Shown here in pieces: positions 51,300 through 58,814 of a DNA stretch of 64,000 nucleotides. The translations under genes were made by a program, and so were the position numbers. The notes beneath the pieces were generated by a model that was given only the letters and a program-made list of their open reading frames with translations, was not told the DNA's origin and made no database searches. This DNA comes from an uncultured Steroidobacter sp. (lineage in GTDB: Bacteria; Pseudomonadota; Gammaproteobacteria; Steroidobacterales; Steroidobacteraceae). The stretch covers positions 310,001 to 374,000 of the forward strand of contig CALMII010000028.1 of the NCBI GenBank assembly GCA_937864115.1. The letters are read 5' to 3'. Numbering within the stretch: position 1 is the stretch's first letter; every line of letters begins with the position of its first letter.

Positions 51300-51320
51300 C
51301 CGCTGTCGATTTCCTGCCGC

Positions 51321-52772
51321 ATGCCTCATTTCGCGAACGCGCCGGCCCTGCTGCGAGCCGGCTTTCTCGCCATGGCCGCCGCCTGCCTCGTCTCTCCGTG
51401 CCTGGCGCGCGAGTCGCCGGCGTTGCCGCCGACGCTGACGCGGGCAATGCGGGAAGCGCGCATTCCCGAACGCAACATCAGCATCCATGTGCGCGATGCG
51501 GGCAGCGACCAGACCATCATCGATCTCAACGGCGATCAGCCGCGCAGTCCGGCATCGACGATCAAGGTGCTGACGACATTCGTCGCCCTGGACTCGCTCG
51601 GTCCGTCCTACACCTGGAAGACTCGCGTCTATCGCACCGGCCGGCTGGCGAATGGCGTGCTGGCGGGCGATCTGGTGCTGGTCGGCGGCGGCGATCCGTA
51701 CATGACCAGCGAGCGCTGGTGGAGCTTCGTGCAGAGCCTGCGCGAGAGCGGCCTTACCCGCATCGACGGCGACATCGTCATCGACAACACCTATTTCGCG
51801 CCGATCGCCGGCAGCCGCGGCGACTTCGACGCCAAACCCTGGCACAGCTACAACGTGCTGCCCGATGCGCTGATGGTGAACTTCCAGACCTCGCGCTTCA
51901 CGCTCACGGTGAATCCACAGCGCGCGCGACCGCAGATCGCGGTCAATCCGCTGCCCTCGAACCTGGTGGTGCAGAACCAGGCGCTCATCGGCCAGGGGCG
52001 CTGCGGCGGCTACAACTACGGCGTCACGTTCAATACGCCCGAGGACAAACCGGCGACGGTCGTCGTCGGCGGCACGCTACCCGCGGCCTGCGGCAGCTTC
52101 TCCATCAATCGCGCGATCATGACGGCACCGGAGTACGCCTATGGCACGTTCCGCACGCTGTGGGCGCAATCCGGCGGCACGATCGGCGGCGGATTGCGCG
52201 TTGCACCGCTGCCTGCCGACGCCACGCTGCTGTACACGCACGATTCGCTGCCGCTGCCGGAGATCATCCGGCTCGTGAACAAGTTCTCCAACAACGTCAT
52301 GGCGCGGCACCTCCTGCTGACGCTCGGCGCGGAAAAATTCGGCGCGCCCGCCACGGCGCAGCACGGACGCGAGGCCGTGAGCCAGTGGCTCGCCGATCAC
52401 GAGATCCGCATACCAGGGCTCGCGCTCGACAACGGTTCCGGACTGTCGCGCGAAGAGAGAGTCACAGCGCGCGGCATGGCGGAGATGCTCGACGTGGCCT
52501 GGCACAGCCCGTTTATGCCGGAATTCGCCGCGTCGTTGCCGCTCTCGGCTGTCGACGGCACGCTGCGCAATCGCTTCCGCGCCGCCGGCATGCAGGGACG
52601 CCTGCGCCTGAAGACCGGACGCATCGACGATGTCAGCGGGCTCGCCGGTTTCGTCAATGCGGCCTCCGGAAAAACGTACGTCGTCGTCATCCTGATCAAT
52701 CATCCCGGCACCCAGAACGGCAGCGCCGACATCGTTCAGACCGAACTCATCCGCTGGGTGTTCGCACAGTGA
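51321..52772 (+). CDS. dacB: D-alanyl-D-alanine carboxypeptidase/endopeptidase, PBP4 type
   Basis: 483 aa from MPHFANAPALLRAGFLA, with a signal peptide to about residue 30. Peptidase family S13: SPASTIK (S79, K82), SNNVMA (SxN) and LKTGRID (KTG) are all in place. Trims or cuts peptidoglycan cross-links in the periplasm. Convergent/monocistronic with REP elements after it. Confidence 0.93.
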   Translation: MPHFANAPALLRAGFLAMAAACLVSPCLARESPALPPTLTRAMREARIPERNISIHVRDAGSDQTIIDLNGDQPRSPASTIKVLTTFVALDSLGPSYTWKTRVYRTGRLANGVLAGDLVLVGGGDPYMTSERWWSFVQSLRESGLTRIDGDIVIDNTYFAPIAGSRGDFDAKPWHSYNVLPDALMVNFQTSRFTLTVNPQRARPQIAVNPLPSNLVVQNQALIGQGRCGGYNYGVTFNTPEDKPATVVVGGTLPAACGSFSINRAIMTAPEYAYGTFRTLWAQSGGTIGGGLRVAPLPADATLLYTHDSLPLPEIIRLVNKFSNNVMARHLLLTLGAEKFGAPATAQHGREAVSQWLADHEIRIPGLALDNGSGLSREERVTARGMAEMLDVAWHSPFMPEFAASLPLSAVDGTLRNRFRAAGMQGRLRLKTGRIDDVSGLAGFVNAASGKTYVVVILINHPGTQNGSADIVQTELIRWVFAQ

Positions 52773-53087
52773 GTGAGTCGGTCTTCCTGTGGGGCCGGCT
52801 TCAGCCGGCCGCGCCAGCCGAAGCAATCTACGCAATCCAGGCCGGCTGAAGCCGGCCCCACAGGAAGACAGGTCCCACTGGAAAGACACGCTCCACAGAA
52901 GAGCGGCCCGCGGGTGCTGTAGTTCCTTTTCCGGTGCATCGTGTTGCATGCACGCAGCGGTTTCGACGTCTGCATTTTTCGCGGCTTTTCTCCGGAACTG
53001 ACGCAACGTCGACGCGTTGTGCCTGCACGCTCGGTGGAGTGCACGCCACTGATCCGCATTCCCTTCATTGATGCAGGAGATGATTTC
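52773..53087. other. Gene-free stretch with REP-like element
   Basis: 315 bp: REP-like copy 7 at 52788-52863, then about 220 bp that should hold the promoter of the outer-membrane protein. An AGGAGA ribosome binding site precedes its ATG. Nothing else was recognised. Confidence 0.6.
52788..52863. repeat. REP-like element, copy 7 (alpha ... alpha)
   Basis: Two inverted alpha modules (TGTGGGGCCGGCTTCAGCCG and CCGGCTGAAGCCGGCCCCAC) around a 30-bp non-repeat centre; no beta module. Confidence 0.88.
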
Positions 53088-53678
53088 ATGAACCGATTGA
53101 TAACTGCAGCAACGCTGCTTGCATTGTCCGGCGCGTGGACGGCCGCGAATGCCGAGAATGAAAGCGGCTTCTATGTCGGCGGCGGTGTCGGTCAATTCAA
53201 CGTGCAGATCGACGACATCGACGATACCGACGAGGCCATCGAGCGCCTCGACGACGACGATACGTCGTGGAAAGCCTTCGTCGGCTATCGCTTCAATCCC
53301 TATCTGTCGCTCGAAGCCGCCTACATCGATTTCGGCGGACCGTCCGACAGCATCGACGCCTCCGGATCGAGCGGCGATTACAAAGTCGAAGCGAGCGGCT
53401 TCGCGCCGTACGTGATCGGCACCTTGCCGCTCGGACCGGTCGAACTGTTCGCCAAGGTCGGTTACTACTTCTACGACGTCGACCTGAGCGTCGATCTCGA
53501 TGATCTGGGCGGTGACGTGTTCCGGTCGAGCAGCAGCGAAGAAGATCTGCTGTACGGCGCCGGCGTCGGCATGACGTTCTTCGAACATCTGCACGCCCGA
53601 CTCGAATACGAAAAGATCGACTCGGATGTGCTCGACGACGCCGACGCGATCTGGCTGTCGGGTGCGTGGCGGTTCTGA
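53088..53678 (+). CDS. Outer-membrane beta-barrel protein (OmpA/porin-like, 8 strands)
   Basis: 196 aa: signal peptide to about 22 (LSGAWTAANA), then alternating beta strands (GFYVGGGVGQFNVQI, AFVGYRFNPYLSLEAAYIDFG, GVELFAKVGYYFYDV) ending in the C-terminal aromatic LSGAWRF required for BAM insertion. A stretch of Asp-rich loops (DDIDDTDEAIERLDDDDTS) is notable. Related to the barrel at 57858-58505. Confidence 0.88.
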   Translation: MNRLITAATLLALSGAWTAANAENESGFYVGGGVGQFNVQIDDIDDTDEAIERLDDDDTSWKAFVGYRFNPYLSLEAAYIDFGGPSDSIDASGSSGDYKVEASGFAPYVIGTLPLGPVELFAKVGYYFYDVDLSVDLDDLGGDVFRSSSSEEDLLYGAGVGMTFFEHLHARLEYEKIDSDVLDDADAIWLSGAWRF

Positions 53679-53699
53679 GCGCCGGTGGACTTGGACTTC

Positions 53700-53776
53700 T
53701 GTGGGGCCGGCTTCAGCCGGCCTCCGGAAGTCAGGCTGTGACCGAAGGGAATCCCGCGGGAAAGCCTGACCTACAG
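53700..53776. repeat. REP-like element, copy 8 (variant)
   Basis: An alpha module is followed by a beta arm interrupted by GTGACCGAAGGGAATCCCGC, then CCTGACCTACAGG. Same insert as copy 2. Confidence 0.85.
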
Positions 53777-53791
53777 GAAGAGTTGAAGAGA

Positions 53792-54214
53792 TCACTCCCG
53801 CCGCGTAAACCCGCGACACACCACGGCCAGCTTGTTGCCGTCCGGATCGCGCACGTAGGCCGCATAGAAATCCGCGTTGTACGCCCGCAGACCGGGCTCG
53901 CCTTCCGCCTCACCGCCATTCGCCAGTGCAGCGGCGAAAAACTCATCGACCTGTCGCCACGACGTGGCACGCAACGCCACCATCGTGCCGTTGCCGACAG
54001 AAGCAGCATGGCGATCGAACGGACGACACAGCCAGAGCGCATCCTGTCGTCGGCCTTCGTCGTCGTAGATGCCCCATCCGACCCAGTCTTCCCATCCGGC
54101 TTCCGCAGACGTATCGCAGCGGGCATAGCCCAGCGTCGCCATCACGGGATCGTAGAAACGACACGCACGTTCCATGTCGTTGGTACCGAGGCAGATATAG
54201 GCGAAGACGCTCAT
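53792..54214 (-). CDS. VOC-family (glyoxalase-like) protein
   Basis: 140 aa (YICLGTNDMERACRFYDPVMATLGYARC ... YAAYVRDPDGNKLAVVCRG). The typical YVRDPDGNK motif supplies a metal/substrate site. Possibly part of an operon with amrS immediately upstream (10 bp gap). Substrate unknown. Confidence 0.86.
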   Translation of the reverse strand: MSVFAYICLGTNDMERACRFYDPVMATLGYARCDTSAEAGWEDWVGWGIYDDEGRRQDALWLCRPFDRHAASVGNGTMVALRATSWRQVDEFFAAALANGGEAEGEPGLRAYNADFYAAYVRDPDGNKLAVVCRGFTRRE

Positions 54215-54224
54215 GTCTCGAATC

Positions 54225-55319
54225 TCACATCGCCGATCCAGTGACGCGCACCGACAGCCGCAGCGGCATGCGACGTGCGCCCCAGGTACCCGGCGCTGCG
54301 GCGAACACGCCGAGCAACGGAGTATGACAGTCGAGACATTGCCCGCGGTCATCCAGATGCCATTCGCCGAGTTCGTACCAGTCGCGCTCGATGAGGCGCG
54401 TACCGCAGCCGCTGCAGTAGGTACTCGAGCCGACCGGATCGTGCACGTTGCCGGTGTAGACATAGCGCAGGCCGTTGCGCATCGCTATGGCGCGTGCGCG
54501 GGTCAATGTGGCAGGCAGCGTGGGCGGTTTGTCGCGCATCTTCCAGTCGGGATGGAATGCCGTGAAATGCAGCGGCACGTCCGGACCGAGCCGGTCGCGG
54601 ATCCACTGCGTCATCTCGTCGATCTCGCGATCGGAGTCGTTCTCTTCAGGAATGAGCAAGGTCGTGATCTCGAACCAGACGTTCGTGTGCTTCAGGTACT
54701 CGAGCGTTTCCAGCACGGCCTGCAGTTCGGCGCCGCAGATCTTGCGATAGAAACTTTCGGTGAAGCCCTTCAGATCGACGTTCGTCGCATCCATGTGGCG
54801 ATAGAACTCGGCGCGCGGCGCATCGCACATGTAACCGGCGGTCACGGCCACGCTGCGAATGCCCTGCTCGCGACAGGCATCGGCCACGTCGACGGCGTAC
54901 TCCATGAAAATGACGGGATCGTTGTAGGTGAACGCGACGCTGGCGCAGCCTGCAGCCTTGGCGGCATCGGCCAGCATCTGCGGCGTCGCTCGATCGGCGA
55001 GCGTGTCCATCTCACGCGACTTGCTCATGTCCCAGTTCTGGCAGAACTTGCAGGCCAGGTTGCAGCCCGCCGTGCCGAACGACAGCACCGAGGTGCCCGG
55101 CAGGAAATGATTCAGTGGTTTCTTTTCGATGGGATCGATGCAGAAACCGCTCGAGCGGCCGTACGTATAGAGCCGCACTTCTCCCTGCTCGATGCCGCGC
55201 ACGAAACACAGGCCGCGCTGGCCTTCGTGCATCCTGCAGGCGCGCGGACAGACATCGCACTGCACCCGACCATCGTCGAGCACGTGCCAGTAGCGGGTGG
55301 GATGAGCGTCGCTTTTCAT
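54225..55319 (-). CDS. amrS: AmmeMemoRadiSam system radical SAM enzyme
   Basis: 364 aa. An N-terminal cysteine cluster (C21, C24, C28, C38), then the radical-SAM CxxxCxxC motif (CNLACKFC, C86/C90/C93) and conserved LKGFTESFYRKICGAELQ. A C-terminal cysteine-rich region (CSGCG, CLDCH) could bind extra metal. It forms a conserved trio with AmrB (Memo) and AmrA (AMMECR1), which lie divergently next door. The reaction and substrate of the system are unknown. Confidence 0.95.
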   Translation of the reverse strand: MKSDAHPTRYWHVLDDGRVQCDVCPRACRMHEGQRGLCFVRGIEQGEVRLYTYGRSSGFCIDPIEKKPLNHFLPGTSVLSFGTAGCNLACKFCQNWDMSKSREMDTLADRATPQMLADAAKAAGCASVAFTYNDPVIFMEYAVDVADACREQGIRSVAVTAGYMCDAPRAEFYRHMDATNVDLKGFTESFYRKICGAELQAVLETLEYLKHTNVWFEITTLLIPEENDSDREIDEMTQWIRDRLGPDVPLHFTAFHPDWKMRDKPPTLPATLTRARAIAMRNGLRYVYTGNVHDPVGSSTYCSGCGTRLIERDWYELGEWHLDDRGQCLDCHTPLLGVFAAAPGTWGARRMPLRLSVRVTGSAM

Positions 55320-55348
55320 CGGGGAGGCGCGGGCGTATATAGCCGATC
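55320..55348. promoter_or_regulatory. Short divergent promoter gap between amrS and amrB
   Basis: Only 29 bp separate the start codons. GTATATAGCC is AT-rich and may include a -10 for one side; promoters must overlap coding sequence. Confidence 0.4.
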
Positions 55349-56170
55349 ATGCGCGCCGCATCGGAAAAGACAAGCACGCGACCGGCGGCGGTCGCCGGCC
55401 TCTTCTATCCCGCCGATGCCGGCGAATTGCGCGATATGGTGAACCGGTATCTGCAGGACGCGCCCGCAGACTCCCTACGTACGCCACCGAAGGCCCTGAT
55501 CGTGCCGCACGCGGGCTACATCTATTCCGGCTCCGTGGCAGCCGCGGCCTACGCGTTCATCGCCGCCCGTCGCGAAACGATCCGCCGCGTCGTGCTGCTG
55601 GGGCCGAGTCATCGCGTGTATCTGCACGGCCTCGCGGTGCCGCGCGCCGACGCCTTTGCGACGCCGCTGGGCGAGATCCGCATCGATCGCGAACAGCGCG
55701 CGGCACTCATCGCCAGCGGTGAGGTGATGTCGGCAGATGCGCCGCACGCGCAGGAACACAGCCTCGAAGTGCAACTGCTCTTCCTGCAGATGCTGCTCGA
55801 CGATTTCGAACTGCTGCCGCTCGTTGCAGGAAACGCCGCGCCGGATCATGTTGCCGCAGTGCTGGAACGCTGCTGGGGCAGCGACGACACGCTGGTGCTG
55901 ATCAGCTCCGACCTCAGTCACTACCACGACTACGCGACGGCGCAGCACATCGATGGCGAAACCAGCACCCTGATCCTGCGCAAGTCGCCGACGCTCGTCG
56001 GCGAACAGGCCTGCGGTGCCGTATGCATCAATGGTCTGCTGCATCTGTCAGGCCAGCGGCACCATGCACTGTCGCAGATCATGCGATTGAATTCCGGCGA
56101 CACCGCCGGCGACCGGCAACGCGTCGTCGGCTATGGCGCCTTCGCCGTACACGAACCGGCGCATGCTTGA
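55349..56170 (+). CDS. amrB: AmmeMemoRadiSam system protein B (Memo family)
   Basis: 273 aa, full Memo domain related to class III extradiol dioxygenases. Conserved histidines: VPHAGYIYSG (H54), GPSHRVYLHG (H88), and SSDLSHYHDY. ACGAVCINGL holds cysteines near the putative metal site. The gene overlaps amrA by 8 bp, so translation is coupled. Confidence 0.95.
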   Translation: MRAASEKTSTRPAAVAGLFYPADAGELRDMVNRYLQDAPADSLRTPPKALIVPHAGYIYSGSVAAAAYAFIAARRETIRRVVLLGPSHRVYLHGLAVPRADAFATPLGEIRIDREQRAALIASGEVMSADAPHAQEHSLEVQLLFLQMLLDDFELLPLVAGNAAPDHVAAVLERCWGSDDTLVLISSDLSHYHDYATAQHIDGETSTLILRKSPTLVGEQACGAVCINGLLHLSGQRHHALSQIMRLNSGDTAGDRQRVVGYGAFAVHEPAHA

Positions 56171-56732
56171 TCCGTCGCAACGGCACGCGCTGCTGACACT
56201 GGCCCGTCAGTCCATTCTTGCCGGCCTGCGCGAACAACGCCGCGTCCCCTGTCCGGACCTGGATCACGATGGCGTTCTCGATACGGCACGCGCGAGTTTC
56301 ATCACGCTGCGTACCAGCGGCAATCTGCGCGGCTGCTGCGGCACGCTCGAACCCCAGGGCACGCTGGCCGAAGGCGTGTGGCGCAATGCGTGGTCGTCGG
56401 CTTTCGCCGATCCGCGCTTCGCGCCGCTGCAGGCGTCGGAATATCCCGACCTCGACGTGCATATCTCGATCCTGAGTCCACTCGAACCGCTGCCGGCCCT
56501 GACCGAGGACGAATTGCTGCAGACGATCCGCCCCGGCATCGACGGGCTGCTGCTGCGCAGGGCGAACGCGCAGGCCACCTTTCTGCCGGCCGTCTGGGAA
56601 CAGCTGCCGGACGCGGGAGAATTCCTGCGACAACTGAAGATGAAGGCAGGCTGGTCGGCGGATTTCTGGTCCGACGATATTCGTGCGTGGCGTTATACGG
56701 CGGAGAGTTTCGGCGAGCAGCGATCAGCTTGA
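56163..56732 (+). CDS. amrA: AmmeMemoRadiSam system protein A (AMMECR1 family)
   Basis: 189 aa. The family's LRGCIGT motif appears as LRGCCGT (residues 55-61), with two adjacent cysteines, followed by SAFADPRFAPL and DLDVHISILSPLEPLPA. The ATG lies inside the last codons of amrB. The protein belongs with AmrB/AmrS; the human homologue's role is also unclear. Confidence 0.94.
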   Translation: MLDPSQRHALLTLARQSILAGLREQRRVPCPDLDHDGVLDTARASFITLRTSGNLRGCCGTLEPQGTLAEGVWRNAWSSAFADPRFAPLQASEYPDLDVHISILSPLEPLPALTEDELLQTIRPGIDGLLLRRANAQATFLPAVWEQLPDAGEFLRQLKMKAGWSADFWSDDIRAWRYTAESFGEQRSA

Positions 56733-56749
56733 GCACGGACCTGAGACAA

Positions 56750-56806
56750 GGTTTCCAATAAAAAACTCAGGGTTTACAATAAAAACAGCAAGGTTTCCAA
56801 TCAAAG
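56750..56806 (+). promoter_or_regulatory. Three 21-bp-phased direct repeats in the leader of the HATPase/STAS-like gene
   Basis: GGTTTCCAATAAAAA (56750), GGTTTACAATAAAAA (56771) and GGTTTCCAATCAAAG (56792) repeat every 21 bp, two helical turns, ending close to the ATG. The second repeat contains TACAAT, a good -10, with TTTCCA 17 bp before it as a poor -35. Likely operator and promoter for autoregulation by the encoded HTH protein. The same DNA can be read in frame as RFPIKNS-GFTIKTA-RFPIKGG. Confidence 0.75.
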
Positions 56807-56814
56807 GCGGCCGG

Positions 56815-57849
56815 ATGGTCAAGGCAGTCCGCTCTCGCGGCGAAGATGTACGGCGTTTTCTGCTCGAGCACATCGACGTACACGCAGGCGACATCGCACC
56901 CTTTGCGGCGAAGCAGCTCGGCATTACACGTCAGGCTGTCGGCAAGCATCTACGACGGTTGCTGGAAGAAGGTGCGATTACCCAGACAGGTGAAACCCGT
57001 GCCCGCAGATACGCGCTTGCCACTGTGTCCGAATGGACCAGGCGCTATCGACTTGGCGATTCGCCCGCCGAGGATGTCATCTGGCGCAAAGACGTCGAGC
57101 CTGTGATCGGCACATTGCCCGATAATGTTTCGCGCATCTGGCACATCGGCTTCACCGAGATGTTCAACAATGCGATCGACCACTCGGAAGGCACGATCAT
57201 CACGTTACGCATCGACAAGACCGCAGTGAGCACGGCGATGCTGGTGACAGACAACGGCGTAGGCATCTTCCGGAAGATCCAGGGCGCACTCGGATTGCTG
57301 GACGAACGACATGCGGTCCTCGAACTCGCGAAGGGAAAGTTGACGACCGACCCGGCCCGGCACAGTGGCGAGGGTATCTTCTTCACCTCGCGCATGTTCG
57401 ATGACTTCCGGATTCTTTCCGGCGGCGTCTATTTCGATCACAAGTACGGCACCAACGAGGACTGGATACTCGAGCCCAATTCACCGAAGAAGGGCACCAC
57501 GGTCTGGATGGAACTCAGCAACCACACCGCCAGATCGTCCGCAAAGGTCTACGCGAAGTTTGCCAGCGCGACTGGCGAGCACGATTTCGGCAAGACGATC
57601 GTGCCAGTCGATCTTGCCCGCTACGGCGACGAAAACCTCGTCTCCCGGTCGCAGGCGAAGCGGGTACTCGCCCGTGTCGACATGTTCAAGGTCGTGATTT
57701 TCGACTTCGCGCACGTCCCTGCCATTGGTCAGGCATTCGCCGACGAAATATTCCGCGTCTTCGCGCTACAGCATCCGCTGATCGAGATCCACGCCATCAA
57801 CGCGAACGCGGAAGTACGATCCATGATCGAGCGCGCTACCGCGCGCTGA
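56815..57849 (+). CDS. HTH-HATPase-STAS-like (DUF4325) regulatory protein
   Basis: 344 aa. Residues 1-70: winged-helix HTH (AAKQLGITRQAVGKHLRRLLEEG). Residues 90-250: HATPase_c with N box (EMFNNAIDHSEG), G1 (VTDNGVG) and G2 (SGEGIFF). Residues 260-344: DUF4325 STAS-like domain (VSRSQAKRVLARV, FDFAHVPAIGQAFADEIFRVF). There is no DHp/His phosphoacceptor, so it resembles a serine-kinase anti-sigma/anti-anti-sigma switch built onto a DNA-binding domain. Downstream of amrA by 82 bp on the same strand; link to the trio not established. An ATG 132 bp upstream in frame is possible but reads through amrA. Confidence 0.88.
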   Translation: MVKAVRSRGEDVRRFLLEHIDVHAGDIAPFAAKQLGITRQAVGKHLRRLLEEGAITQTGETRARRYALATVSEWTRRYRLGDSPAEDVIWRKDVEPVIGTLPDNVSRIWHIGFTEMFNNAIDHSEGTIITLRIDKTAVSTAMLVTDNGVGIFRKIQGALGLLDERHAVLELAKGKLTTDPARHSGEGIFFTSRMFDDFRILSGGVYFDHKYGTNEDWILEPNSPKKGTTVWMELSNHTARSSAKVYAKFASATGEHDFGKTIVPVDLARYGDENLVSRSQAKRVLARVDMFKVVIFDFAHVPAIGQAFADEIFRVFALQHPLIEIHAINANAEVRSMIERATAR

Positions 57850-57857
57850 TCTCCACG

Positions 57858-58505
57858 TCAGAAGCTGTACGTCACGCCGAGCGACACACTATTCGCATCG
57901 GAATCGCCGAGCGTGATGCGCTCGTATTCCAGTCGCAGCGCCAGGCGCGCGTATCGGTATTGCGCGCCGGCACCGTAGACGACGTCCACGTCGTCATCGC
58001 TGCCGCGCGCGATGGTGACGGGGCCGTCGGCGATCTTCGCGTCGGCGTCCCAGTAGTTCGCGCCGAGGCGCGCGAACAGGTCGAAGTCGCCGAGCGGCCA
58101 GAATCCCAGCGCCGCCAGCTGCGTCGAACGGACTTCGGCCGATAGCTCCGTCGGGCAGGGAAAGCCGACCGCCGCGACGCATACGATGCTGGTATGGCTG
58201 CTCGCACCACCGAGATCCGCGTGACTTGCTTCGAGCGCGAACCAGCGGACGGGACGCCAGCCGATCAGCACCTTGTAGCCCTGATCCTCATCGTCGACGT
58301 CGACGATCGACGCGTTCGAGCCGATGCCCCAGTCATGATCGAACTTCGTGTGAACGAACGACGCACCGGCGTACAACGTCGCCTCGTGCGCGGGCAGATC
58401 GCCGGCGGACAGATCGGCACACCAGCCGGCCGTCAGCAGACCGGCAGCAGCGACGATGAGCACAGGCGAGCGGCGCGTGAACGTACGTGCAGCAACGGAA
58501 ATCAT
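57858..58505 (-). CDS. Outer-membrane beta-barrel protein
   Basis: About 215 aa from MISVAARTFTRRSPVLIVAA, with a signal peptide ending near GWCADLSAG. Beta strands (LYAGASFVHTKFDHDWGI, YKVLIGWRPVRWFALEAS, GDFDLFARLGANYWD) end in the aromatic tail SLGVTYSF. One cysteine pair (CVAAVGFPC) could close a loop. Convergent with the HATPase gene, divergent from the Ser/Thr kinase gene. Confidence 0.85.
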   Translation of the reverse strand: MISVAARTFTRRSPVLIVAAAGLLTAGWCADLSAGDLPAHEATLYAGASFVHTKFDHDWGIGSNASIVDVDDEDQGYKVLIGWRPVRWFALEASHADLGGASSHTSIVCVAAVGFPCPTELSAEVRSTQLAALGFWPLGDFDLFARLGANYWDADAKIADGPVTIARGSDDDVDVVYGAGAQYRYARLALRLEYERITLGDSDANSVSLGVTYSF

Positions 58506-58814
58506 TGCGAGGTTCCTGTATCGGTGACGACCCGCGGATTGCGGTGAAACCATGCTAGTGGGCCGGCGGCGCGGAAACTGTCGCGCCTTTGTTAGCGCAC
58601 GCCGGGAAATTCGCCGGATTTGTACAGTCTGTTACGAGGGCCGAAGGCGGAAGGCCTGTCGGCAATGCACCGGCGCACGACACATTCGGATGCACGCTGT
58701 GCGTCCATTCCGTCTGTTCGGACGCGTCCGCAGCCGTCGAAGCGAATTAGACTGCGCAGCTCGCCGCGACGGGCGCGCGGATCGTCATCGGCTTTCATGC
58801 AGGACGCTGTGCTC
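58506..58814. promoter_or_regulatory. Divergent promoter region, outer-membrane protein / Ser-Thr kinase
   Basis: 309 bp with no credible gene. TACAGTCTGTTACG (58623-58636) partly resembles the RstA-box pattern TACATNTNGTTACA and a better match occurs before mipA. No other signal was seen. Confidence 0.4.
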
